Part shown: positions 9,622 to 17,278 of the stretch, piece by piece
How positions within the stretch are numbered: the stretch's first letter is position 1
Layout of the letters: each line of letters starts with the position of its first letter
Assembly (NCBI RefSeq): GCF_025950085.1
Contig: NZ_JAPDDS010000003.1
Location: 1-64,000 of the forward strand
Length of the DNA stretch: 64,000 nucleotides
Direction of reading: 5' to 3'
From: Luteolibacter flavescens
GTDB lineage: Bacteria > Verrucomicrobiota > Verrucomicrobiia > Verrucomicrobiales > Akkermansiaceae
The notes under the pieces: model-generated
The model's input: only the letters and a program-made list of their open reading frames with translations
What the model was told of the DNA's origin: nothing
Databases searched by the model: none
Program-made: the position numbers and the translations under genes

Positions 9622-9969
9622 CTAACGGATCGGCCGCTTCCGCCCGCTGTCGTCCACGCTGACGTAGGTGATGGACGTGGCGAAGATGGGCGGGGCGATG
9701 GGATTCCGCCGGTCAAAGACATCCACACGGTAGGTCACGGAGGTGCGACCCTCGCGCTCCTTGGTGCAGCGGATATTCAGGATGGTCCCCTGGCTCACCG
9801 AGTGGTGGAACTCCACCTTGTCCATCCCGATGGTGACGAACTGGCAGTGCGGGAATTGCAGCGAGGCGGCAATCCAGCAGGCCTCGTCCACCCACGCGAG
9901 CAGGCGACCGCCGAAAAGCGCGCCGAAGTGATTGAGGTCCGCAGGCAGGACCAGGCGGTGCGTTTCCAT
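9622..9969 (-). CDS. acyl-CoA thioesterase, hotdog fold
   Basis: A 115-residue hotdog-fold protein of YciA/acyl-CoA hydrolase type: METHRLVLPADLNHFGALFGGRLLAWVDE contains the helix-preceding Asn-His and the GG(R)L...D motif used for CoA thioester hydrolysis. The start at 9969 places the gene 7 bases after the DoxX stop; a start 17 codons further upstream would overlap DoxX. It is the last gene of a reverse-strand group with KhpB-like and DoxX genes. Confidence 0.85.
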   Translation of the reverse strand: METHRLVLPADLNHFGALFGGRLLAWVDEACWIAASLQFPHCQFVTIGMDKVEFHHSVSQGTILNIRCTKEREGRTSVTYRVDVFDRRNPIAPPIFATSITYVSVDDSGRKRPIR

Positions 9970-9976
9970 GGAGAAA

Positions 9977-10444
9977 TCAGCGCCAGCGGCGGCGGCGTTT
10001 GTCGGTATCGAAGCCCGCATCGACCGACCACTTCCCTGCGCCCGTGATGATGAGGGTGAAGCAGAAGAAGAGATACATCACGGCAGGCTCCTTCGCTCCC
10101 GGGGCGGGCAGATACATCGGAGAATGGGCCAGCACCTGGAAGGCCGCCACGCACATCGCGAAGCCGAGCACGAATGCCGCCGGCCGGGTCATCAGGCCCA
10201 GGATCAGCAGCGAGGCCGCGCCGACCTCCGCGCAGATCGTCGCCATCAGGCTGACCGGGCTGCTCATGAAATTCAGCGGGAAGACTCCGGGCACCGCCCA
10301 CGTCGCCTTCAGCTTCTCGAAATTCTGGATCTTCGCGATCCCGTGGCCATAGAGCATCATCCAGCCGAAACCGATCCGCATCAGGAGCAAGCCGCTCGAC
10401 GCCAGAGGGTCGCGGGTTCCACAGTCAAAAAAGAACTTTTTCAT
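9977..10444 (-). CDS. DoxX family membrane protein
   Basis: A 155-residue protein with about four membrane spans and the DoxX signature around LLLMRIGFGWMMLYGHGIAKI near residue 20-40. DoxX proteins are poorly understood integral membrane proteins linked to quinone, sulfur or redox metabolism in some species. Its start overlaps the stop of the upstream RNA-binding protein gene by four bases, indicating translational coupling. Confidence 0.85.
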   Translation of the reverse strand: MKKFFFDCGTRDPLASSGLLLMRIGFGWMMLYGHGIAKIQNFEKLKATWAVPGVFPLNFMSSPVSLMATICAEVGAASLLILGLMTRPAAFVLGFAMCVAAFQVLAHSPMYLPAPGAKEPAVMYLFFCFTLIITGAGKWSVDAGFDTDKRRRRWR

Positions 10445-10926
10445 TCAGCGCTTGGGGTGCCACCCGTGCCACGGGGGCGGATAATGATGCGTTTCAGGCG
10501 CTCCTCGCCTCCCGGCGAGACACTCTCCACCGTGGTGTCGTCCACCAGCACATTGTGGACGAGGCGGCGGTAGTAAGCATTCAGCGGGCGCATTTTGAAG
10601 GGCTTGCCGGTGGCCTTCACTCCTTCGGCGGCGGCCCGCACCTCGGCATTCAGCTTGTCTTCCTGGATGGCGCGGTAGTGCTCGCAGTCGATGCGGACGC
10701 GGGGAGCCTTCGGGAAGTGCTTCCGCAGCACCCGGTTCACGAGATACTGGAGGTCGTCCAGCCGCTCGCCGTCCTTGCCGATGAGCAGCTCGCTGCGCGG
10801 CATGTGGATCTGCAGGCACGGCTCCTCCTCGCTGTCGATGACCTCGATGTCCACATGGAAGCCGAGCTGGCCCAACATGGTATCGAGAATCTTCTTCGCT
10901 GCCGCGACGGGTGTCATGGCCGTCAT
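10441..10926 (-). CDS. KH/R3H RNA-binding protein, Jag (KhpB)-like
   Basis: A 161-residue protein with a KH domain (LLIGKDGERLDDLQYLVNRV, GxxG loop as GKDG at about residue 50) and a C-terminal R3H domain in which the Arg-x3-His motif appears as RRLVH. This arrangement matches KhpB/Jag, an RNA-binding protein with roles in cell division and sRNA binding in other bacteria. The N-terminal Jag_N domain of the longer Firmicutes form is absent. It is cotranscribed with DoxX and a thioesterase, not with the usual yidC/rpmH neighbours. Confidence 0.85.
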   Translation of the reverse strand: MTAMTPVAAAKKILDTMLGQLGFHVDIEVIDSEEEPCLQIHMPRSELLIGKDGERLDDLQYLVNRVLRKHFPKAPRVRIDCEHYRAIQEDKLNAEVRAAAEGVKATGKPFKMRPLNAYYRRLVHNVLVDDTTVESVSPGGEERLKRIIIRPRGTGGTPSAE

Positions 10927-10961
10927 CTAACGATTCCTGCGCACGCTGGTCAATGGCGCGG

Positions 10962-11405
10962 TCAGCATCCGGACCATGTCTTTCCAATATCCGACGCTAT
11001 CCCGGACAGGCGGGCCTTTTCCTCATCCGTGAAATCATGCGGATCCTGCATGCCGACCCCCAGCGTGCCGAGGACGACCGAGCCATCCGGCGAGATCACC
11101 GGCACGGCGAGCGAGCCGGAGACCTTTGTCTCGCGGGCATCCGGTCGGGCCACACCGCCGAGATCCTGCTGGAGATTGCACAGCTCCACCGGCTCGCGGC
11201 GCTCCGCGGCCACCCCGGCGATCCCCTTTCCGAAGGGAATCCGCTCGATCTTTGGCAGCAGAAAGTCCGGCACGCCGACCTGGACGACCAGATCCAGCCA
11301 CTCGCCATCCGCCTTGTGGAGGGTACCGGTCTGGCAGGAAAAGCCCTCCAGCACCCCGGCCAGCCAGGCGCGCGCGTCCTCCGCCTTCGCGAAATCAGGA
11401 ATCAT
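10962..11405 (-). CDS. GAF domain-containing protein
   Basis: A 147-residue single-domain GAF protein. Characteristic stretches are IPFGKGIAGVAAERREPVELCNLQ and SGSLAVPVISPDGSVVLGTLGVGM, followed by the final helix. There is no attached output domain. Some stand-alone GAF proteins are free methionine-R-sulfoxide reductases; only a single Cys in the expected region plus the C-terminal Cys is seen here, so that assignment is not made. Ligand unknown. Confidence 0.8.
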   Translation of the reverse strand: MIPDFAKAEDARAWLAGVLEGFSCQTGTLHKADGEWLDLVVQVGVPDFLLPKIERIPFGKGIAGVAAERREPVELCNLQQDLGGVARPDARETKVSGSLAVPVISPDGSVVLGTLGVGMQDPHDFTDEEKARLSGIASDIGKTWSGC

Positions 11406-11464
11406 GCCGCAGCTTTCGCGCGGGACGATGGGGGCACAACCCCGAAGTTCCGGACGACTCCGGC

Positions 11465-13573
11465 TCAGGGATTTGCGAGCCGGTAGAAGTAGCGGTTTGG
11501 TGCGCCCGGCGGCTGATGGGTGAATTGCATCACCGCGCCGGTCCCAGGAGCGGTGGTGCCCACTTGGGTGAATCCGGTCAGACCGGGAGCCCCCAGCACG
11601 CGGAATACGATCCCGGCGACCGATTGGTAGTGAATCGTTGTGGTATTCGTCGCCCGGTCATAAGTGACCGCGGTGATCACCGGAGTCACGGTCGGCTCGG
11701 CCTCACCCAACGTGATCTGAAATGTGCCCTGATAATCAAGAACCACCCAAGCGCGGTTATTTTCCATGTCGATGCCGAAGGCACCCAAGTCAGATACATC
11801 CAGCGTGCCGCCACCCGGCCCTGCCAGATAGGTGGCATAGGAGCCCATGAACGGCGCCGACCCCACCGTCGCGCTGCCATTTCCATTCAGAGAGATCGCG
11901 GGCACCCAGATGCCGTTACTCAGGGCATGGATGCGCAGGTCTTCCTCGGAGTAGCCCGCCGGGAGATTCGGATAGGAAATCTGGAGGACATGGAGGCCTG
12001 GCGAGACGCTGAAGCTGGTGCTGACGGCACGCGCGGTCCCGGAAGGATTCGGCGTCGGCGGGCTGGGCACGAACTCAATCCCCACATCCTGAGTGGCTCC
12101 GGACGAACCACCCGCGAAGGAAGCAGCCGTTCCTCCCCCGCTGATCTGCAGCCCGGCATTCACGAGACCTTGGCCCGAGGCGACATTGAAGACGACGCTG
12201 TCCGAGTTTCCGATCGTGTAGCTCAACGGCCACACCACGTCGCTCATGGCCGGGGCGCTGTTCAGATAGTTATCGGCGGGCGATGTCATCTGGAGCTTCA
12301 CTCGGAGCTCCGCGGCGTAGGTGCCCGGCACAAGGCCGGAGGCATTGAAGGAAACCCTGCCGCCCGTGCTTTCCCCGGCATCCAACACCGTGTCCACCGC
12401 AAGGCCCGAGACCGAGAAGCGCGGGTGCGACACGCTCACTTCCGTCACCTTCATCGAGGCCCTGAGGGCGCCGGGATGGGCGGCGGGCGCTGCATTCGTC
12501 AGGCTGACGTTATCACCCGGGGCTTTCGTTGTGCCGTTGTTCGCGACAGGAAGCGCGGGATCGTAGAGGCGGAAGTCGGAGATATTCACCTCGTTGTCCG
12601 GATCCATCGGGGCACCGTGGTTCACCACCGTGAATTTCCCGGTGTAGGAGCCGGAGGGGGTGGTGTCCGTATTCACGGACCACTGGAGCGCGGCGGGAAT
12701 GGTGGCACCGGCGGCGATGGGCAGGTGATCCTGCTGCATGTACTGGTACAGGGCCGGGCTGCTCGATGTCCACGTGACCGAATAAGTCGTCGGGATCGTG
12801 CCTTGATTCTTCAATTGGCTGGCCACGGAGAAGCCCCCGGTGCCGGTCACGGCATTCGTGCTGTAGCCGATTTCCCGATCACCGTTCGAACGCACCGGGT
12901 AGAGGTCATCGACGCCCTGCCCGTTCTGGATGATCTCCAGGTTATCGATCGCGAACTCCCCGACATTCCCTTCCGACGAGGCGTAGTGGAGATTGGTGAA
13001 GGAGATCGCGAAAACATTGGCTACATCCACCGGGCGGATGGTGACACGTCCGCTGCGTCCCTCCCCTCCGCTGACGAGCGAGTGGTTGAAGGTATTCTCC
13101 AGATCGATATAGATGACCTCGGTGTTGAAGTCATAGTCCATCACCTGAATCGCCAACTGGGTGAGATCCGCCTCGAAGTCCGTGGACGCCCAGGCGAAGT
13201 CGAAGGACACCTCGGTCACCTGGTCCAAAGCCCCATCCTCCACCGAGCTCCCGAAGTAGCCACTGAAAGTGAACTGCATGAAGGGCGAGCCCAAAGGGAA
13301 GCCGCTCCGCGGATTACCCCAGAAGGCATTGCCCGAGATCCCGGCGGCGTTGCCGGTCGCGAGATAGTTGTCGTCGATGAAGACCGTGTTGTTGGTCCGG
13401 TTGTTGATCGAGAATTCACCGGCCCACTCGGAAGTCATGAGCAGGTCCTCGTCCACGATCTGAGCAGGCCAGAGGACGTCCTGCGGAGGCGGGCTGAAGT
13501 TATGACGGGTGCTCTGTCCAAGCAGCGGCGACACGAGGGCGACGATCGCTCCGCAAAGAGGATATAGTTTCAT
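11465..13573 (-). CDS. large secreted protein with FYR-type C-terminal module
   Basis: A 702-residue exported protein. The ATG at 13573 starts the signal peptide MKLYPLCGAIVALVSPLLG; the longer frame adds 82 implausible codons. The body is a series of beta-rich segments: an N-terminal sandwich (about 30-240, including FDFAWASTDFEADL and FAIDNLEII), then immunoglobulin-like repeats with long Ser/Thr/Gly-rich strands. The last 70 residues end in RYFYRLANP and align with the tails of the two other secreted proteins near here. Function unknown; an extracellular or outer-membrane-attached structural or binding role is inference. Confidence 0.8.
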   Translation of the reverse strand: MKLYPLCGAIVALVSPLLGQSTRHNFSPPPQDVLWPAQIVDEDLLMTSEWAGEFSINNRTNNTVFIDDNYLATGNAAGISGNAFWGNPRSGFPLGSPFMQFTFSGYFGSSVEDGALDQVTEVSFDFAWASTDFEADLTQLAIQVMDYDFNTEVIYIDLENTFNHSLVSGGEGRSGRVTIRPVDVANVFAISFTNLHYASSEGNVGEFAIDNLEIIQNGQGVDDLYPVRSNGDREIGYSTNAVTGTGGFSVASQLKNQGTIPTTYSVTWTSSSPALYQYMQQDHLPIAAGATIPAALQWSVNTDTTPSGSYTGKFTVVNHGAPMDPDNEVNISDFRLYDPALPVANNGTTKAPGDNVSLTNAAPAAHPGALRASMKVTEVSVSHPRFSVSGLAVDTVLDAGESTGGRVSFNASGLVPGTYAAELRVKLQMTSPADNYLNSAPAMSDVVWPLSYTIGNSDSVVFNVASGQGLVNAGLQISGGGTAASFAGGSSGATQDVGIEFVPSPPTPNPSGTARAVSTSFSVSPGLHVLQISYPNLPAGYSEEDLRIHALSNGIWVPAISLNGNGSATVGSAPFMGSYATYLAGPGGGTLDVSDLGAFGIDMENNRAWVVLDYQGTFQITLGEAEPTVTPVITAVTYDRATNTTTIHYQSVAGIVFRVLGAPGLTGFTQVGTTAPGTGAVMQFTHQPPGAPNRYFYRLANP

Positions 13574-13888
13574 CCGGGGGAAAGGAGGAGAGGGAGATAC
13601 GTTACAAAAACGGCTCAAATCGCCGGTCGTGACAAGCCACGAATGATCACCGTGCCAACTGCAACGGGCAACCCTTGCCGTTTCAAGCGATTCCCGCGCG
13701 TCGTTCCTCCCCGGACCGAGCGTCCGCAGTCCATTTTCCGCGATTTGTCCGACAACTTCCCGCAAGGATTTCTTGCCCTCGCCCGGCCCTGCGTGAGAAG
13801 CATCTGGAATCCCAAGCACTGAGGACAGGATTTCGGATTTACACCCCGAGGTCCCGGTTTGAAGTTTCGACTACGTTTGACCTAACCC
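13574..13888. other. divergent intergenic region before galactose cluster
   Basis: This 315-base gap separates the starts of a secreted protein gene (reverse) and galM (forward), so it should contain two promoters. A small imperfect hairpin AACGGGCAA/TTGCCGTT lies at 13663-13682. No gene, operator or riboswitch could be identified. Confidence 0.4.
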
Positions 13889-15034
13889 ATGAAAGCAGCA
13901 CCTCTGATGACGCTGATGGCAGCCGCATGCCTTGTCGGTTGCAAAGAATCCGGATCTTCCTCCGCCACTTCGAAAATTCCCGTGGATAACTTCGGCAAGC
14001 TCCCCGACGGCCGTGAAGCAAAGATCTTCACGCTCACCAACAAGAACGGCCTCCGCGCCAAGATCTCCGACCTGGGCGCCACGCTGGTGTCCATGGAAGT
14101 CCCGGACAAGGCTGGCAAGCTGGCCGACGTCACGCACGGCTTCGACAATGCCGCCGGCTATCTTTCCCCCGGGAACGACTACTTCGGCGCTACCGTCGGC
14201 CGCTTCGGCAACCGCATCAAGGACGGCAAGTTCACGATCGAGGGCAAGGAATACACCCTGGCCACCAACAACGCGCCCGGCGACATCCCGTGCCACCTTC
14301 ACGGCGGCAACGTCGGCTTCAACAAGGTCATGTGGACCGGCGAGGCCAATGACGCGAACAACTCCGTCACCCTCACCTACGTCTCCAAGGACGGCGAGGA
14401 AGGCTACCCGGGCACGCTGACAACCAAGGTCACCTACACCCTCAACGACGACAACGAGCTGAAGTGGGAAGTGAAGGCCACCACCGACGCGCCGACCGTC
14501 CTGAACATCGTCCACCATACCTACTGGAACCTCAGCGGCGACCCGAGCACCTCGATCAACGACCACCTGCTGATGCTGGATGCGGACAAGTATCTGCCCA
14601 CCAATGCAGGCCTGATCCCGACCGGCGAGCTGGCCCCGGTCGCGGACACCCCGATGGACTTCACCAAGCCCACCGCCATCGGTGACCGCGTCGAGGCCGA
14701 CTTCGAAGCCCTCAAGCTCGGCGGCGGCTACGACCACGCCTGGGTGCTGACCCCGAAGGAAGGCCTCCGCCTGGCAGCCCGCCTGAAGGACCCCAAGTCC
14801 GGCCGCGTGCTGGAAGTGTCCACCGACCAGCCTGCCATCCAGTTCTACGGCGGCAACTTCCTCAAGGGAGCTGCGGACGGCAAGGGCGGCGCGAAGTACG
14901 AGAAGCGCACCGCGCTCTGCCTCGAGACCGAAGGCTTCCCGGACGCACCGAACCAGCCGTCCTTCCCGAGCGCCGAGCTCAAGCCGGGTGAGACCTACAC
15001 CCACACGATGGTCCTCAAGTTCTCGGCGGAATAA
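13889..15034 (+). CDS. galM: aldose 1-epimerase (galactose mutarotase), predicted lipoprotein
   Basis: A 381-residue enzyme interconverting alpha and beta anomers of galactose or glucose. Active-site residues are visible: His in HHTYWNL (His210) as acid, and Glu346 in CLETEGFPDAPN as base; CHLHGG (135-140) and NRI complete the family pattern. The N-terminus is a lipoprotein signal with lipobox LVGC and Cys18, so the mature enzyme should be lipid-anchored outside the inner membrane rather than cytosolic as in E. coli. It heads a cluster with two sugar symporters and galactokinase, so it may present the preferred anomer for uptake (inference). Confidence 0.92.
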   Translation: MKAAPLMTLMAAACLVGCKESGSSSATSKIPVDNFGKLPDGREAKIFTLTNKNGLRAKISDLGATLVSMEVPDKAGKLADVTHGFDNAAGYLSPGNDYFGATVGRFGNRIKDGKFTIEGKEYTLATNNAPGDIPCHLHGGNVGFNKVMWTGEANDANNSVTLTYVSKDGEEGYPGTLTTKVTYTLNDDNELKWEVKATTDAPTVLNIVHHTYWNLSGDPSTSINDHLLMLDADKYLPTNAGLIPTGELAPVADTPMDFTKPTAIGDRVEADFEALKLGGGYDHAWVLTPKEGLRLAARLKDPKSGRVLEVSTDQPAIQFYGGNFLKGAADGKGGAKYEKRTALCLETEGFPDAPNQPSFPSAELKPGETYTHTMVLKFSAE

Positions 15035-15052
15035 GTCGCCGGAATCTCCTGA

Positions 15053-15086
15053 TGTGTGCGCCTTCACAATCGTGGAGGCGCACACA
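15053..15086 (+). terminator. strong hairpin after galM
   Basis: A 15-bp stem with one wobble pair (15053-15067 with 15072-15086), loop AATC, begins 18 bases after the galM stop. No T tract follows, so it may be an mRNA-stabilising or partial-termination element between galM and the symporter gene rather than a full terminator. A second stem GCTAGCG/CGCTAGC lies at 15097-15135. Confidence 0.5.
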
Positions 15087-15170
15087 CTGGCCGCTTGCTA
15101 GCGGGGGAAAGCGCCGATTCAAATCGCGCGCTAGCCTCCTCTACCCACTACCCCGTCTGCCCAACCCAAG

Positions 15171-16934
15171 ATGTTCCTCGAACTCACCTCGCTTCTCGCC
15201 GCGACCGGCGGGGCCATTTCCACGGAGGGAATGGCGAAACCCGATCTCCATGTGATCGACTGGTCGATCATGGCGATTTACCTGGCCTTTGTCCTCGGCA
15301 TCGGCTTCGCACTGAAGAAGTACATGAACAGCGCGGAGGACTTCTTCCTCTCCGGCCGTTCCATCCCGGGTTGGGTCTGCGGACTCGCTTTCATTTCGGC
15401 CAACCTCGGCGCACAGGAGCTGATCGGCATGGCCGCCTCCGGTGCCGAGTATGGCATCATGACCACCCACTTCTACTGGGTGGGTGCCATTCCCGCCATG
15501 GTCTTCCTCGGTGTCTTCATGATGCCGATGTACTACGGCTCGAAGGCCAAGTCGGTGCCGGAATACCTGAAGATGCGCTACAATGAACCGACGCGCGTCT
15601 TCAACTCCGTCTCCTTCGCCTTCATGACGGTGGCCTCCTCCGGCATCTCGATGCACGCGCTGGCGGACCTGCTCCACGCGCTGATCGGCTGGAACTACTA
15701 CATTTGCCTCATCGGCACCTCGGTGATCGTGCTCGCCTACGTCCTGAAGGGCGGCCTGAGCTCCGCGATCTACAATGAGGTGCTCCAGTTCTTCATGATC
15801 GTCTTCGGTATCGCCCCGCTAGCCTACATCGCCCTGAAGAACGTGGGCGGCTGGGACGGCCTGGTGGCAAAGCTGCAGGCATCCCCGCAAGGCCAGGGCG
15901 CCCTGCACTCGTGGGCACAGACCGGCGGCACCGACAACCCGATGGGCGTGCCATGGTACGGCATCCTCTTCGGCCTCGGCTTCGTCCTCTCCTTCGGCTA
16001 CTGGACCACGAACTTCGCCGAGGTGCAGCGCGCACTGGCCGCGAACTCGATGGGTGCCGCCCGCCGCACCCCGATCATCGGCGCAATCCCGAAGATGCTC
16101 TTCCCCGCCGTGGTCATCCTGCCCGGCCTGATCGCCTACGCCCTGACCATGAATCCGGAGCTGGGCTACTCGATCCCCAAGAAGATCGCCGCGGATGGCA
16201 CCGAGGTCCTGAACTACAACCAGGTGCTGCCGTCGATGATCTTCCACTACTTCCCGAACGGCCTGCTGGGCCTGGCGCTTACCGCGCTGATGGCCTCCTT
16301 CATGTCCGGCATGGCGGCGAACGTCACGGCCTTCAACACGGTCTGGACCTACGACCTCTACAAGACCATGAAGCCGAACCAAACGGACAAGCAACTGCTC
16401 TATATGGGCAAGCTTGCCACGATCTTCGGCATCATCGCCGCCATGGGCTTCGCGCTCGTGGCCTCGCAGTGGAACAACATCATGTCCATCCTGCAGCTCG
16501 TGTTCGGCTTCGTGAATGCGCCGCTGTTCGCGACCTTCCTGCTGGGCATGTTCACCAGGCGCTCCAATAGCGTCGGCTCCTTCTGGGGTCTGGTCATCGG
16601 CACCAGCTCGGCGGTCGCATTCCACGGCCTGAGCTTCGCCACCGGCAACGCGCCTGGCGTGAAGGGCGGCTGGATCAACCAGATGATCGAGTATCCGAAG
16701 GAAATGTCGCAGAACTTCTGGATCGCCATCGTGGCCTTCAGCGTGACCTTCCTGGTGAATGCCGTGCTCTCGCTGCTGACCAAGCGTGAGAAGAGCGACG
16801 AGGAGCTCCGCGGACTGGTCTACTCGCTCACGCCGAAGTATCGGGACGAGAAGGAAGCCTGGATCCTGCGCCCCGCCGTCCTCGGCTCCATCGTCATGGT
16901 GTCCGTCATCGTCCTGAACTACATCTTCTGGTAA
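15171..16934 (+). CDS. sodium:solute symporter (SSS/SGLT family)
   Basis: A 587-residue inner-membrane transporter with about 14 predicted spans. SGLT-type features include AEDFFLSGRSIPGWVCGLAFISANLGAQELIG near residues 57-86, the segment before the first broken helix, and KSVPEYLKMRYN at about 125-136. Members use the sodium gradient to import sugars or related solutes. Its position between a mutarotase and galactokinase suggests galactose or a similar hexose. A 65-residue membrane protein follows after 22 bases, and a second SSS gene after that. Confidence 0.9.
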   Translation: MFLELTSLLAATGGAISTEGMAKPDLHVIDWSIMAIYLAFVLGIGFALKKYMNSAEDFFLSGRSIPGWVCGLAFISANLGAQELIGMAASGAEYGIMTTHFYWVGAIPAMVFLGVFMMPMYYGSKAKSVPEYLKMRYNEPTRVFNSVSFAFMTVASSGISMHALADLLHALIGWNYYICLIGTSVIVLAYVLKGGLSSAIYNEVLQFFMIVFGIAPLAYIALKNVGGWDGLVAKLQASPQGQGALHSWAQTGGTDNPMGVPWYGILFGLGFVLSFGYWTTNFAEVQRALAANSMGAARRTPIIGAIPKMLFPAVVILPGLIAYALTMNPELGYSIPKKIAADGTEVLNYNQVLPSMIFHYFPNGLLGLALTALMASFMSGMAANVTAFNTVWTYDLYKTMKPNQTDKQLLYMGKLATIFGIIAAMGFALVASQWNNIMSILQLVFGFVNAPLFATFLLGMFTRRSNSVGSFWGLVIGTSSAVAFHGLSFATGNAPGVKGGWINQMIEYPKEMSQNFWIAIVAFSVTFLVNAVLSLLTKREKSDEELRGLVYSLTPKYRDEKEAWILRPAVLGSIVMVSVIVLNYIFW

Positions 16935-16956
16935 GAAACCCGAAACCCCTACCACC

Positions 16957-17154
16957 ATGGACCTCCGACTTCCCATCGGCTACGTCTTCACGATCTACGG
17001 CGTGATGCTCACGGCCTACGGCCTCTTCACCAAAGGCGATCCGATGTATGCCAAGTCACTCGACATCCCGGTGAATACCATCTGGGGCATCGTCATGCTC
17101 ATCTTCGGGCTGGTGATGTACTTCTTCGCGAAACGGGCTGGCAAGGGCACCTGA
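16957..17154 (+). CDS. small two-span membrane protein next to SSS transporters
   Basis: A 65-residue protein with two predicted membrane helices (about residues 6-24 and 42-60) joined by a short loop KGDPMYAKSLDIPVN. It lies 22 bases after one symporter gene and 124 bases before another, all on the same strand. I do not know its family name. The compact position suggests a small accessory subunit of one of the two transporters (inference). Confidence 0.75.
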   Translation: MDLRLPIGYVFTIYGVMLTAYGLFTKGDPMYAKSLDIPVNTIWGIVMLIFGLVMYFFAKRAGKGT

Positions 17155-17174
17155 GCCCGCCCGCCGCCCGACTC

Positions 17175-17229
17175 CGGGGCCAATCCCGCCAAACGCGCAT
17201 TTCGCGCAAGACCGGCAGGATTGGCCCCG
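17175..17229 (+). terminator. long-armed hairpin between transporter genes
   Basis: Arms CGGGGCCAATCC (17175-17186) and GGATTGGCCCCG (17218-17229) are perfectly complementary over 12 bp and enclose a smaller GCGC stem. Only TTT follows, so this may be a weak terminator or attenuator that sets different expression levels of the two symporters. Confidence 0.5.
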
Positions 17230-17278
17230 TTTGCTGCCCGCCTCTCCGATTCAAACCCGTTTTCAATATCAAAACCCA

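Noticed and set aside
11126-13567. An 813-codon forward-strand frame
   Set aside because: Antisense of a secreted-protein gene and a GAF gene; no signal peptide or domain is visible in this translation.
271-13573. PEP-CTERM or T9SS-type sorting signals on the secreted proteins
   Set aside because: No PEP motif followed by a membrane helix and Arg cluster, and no T9SS-type C-terminal domain was recognised; the shared FYR tail is a different pattern.
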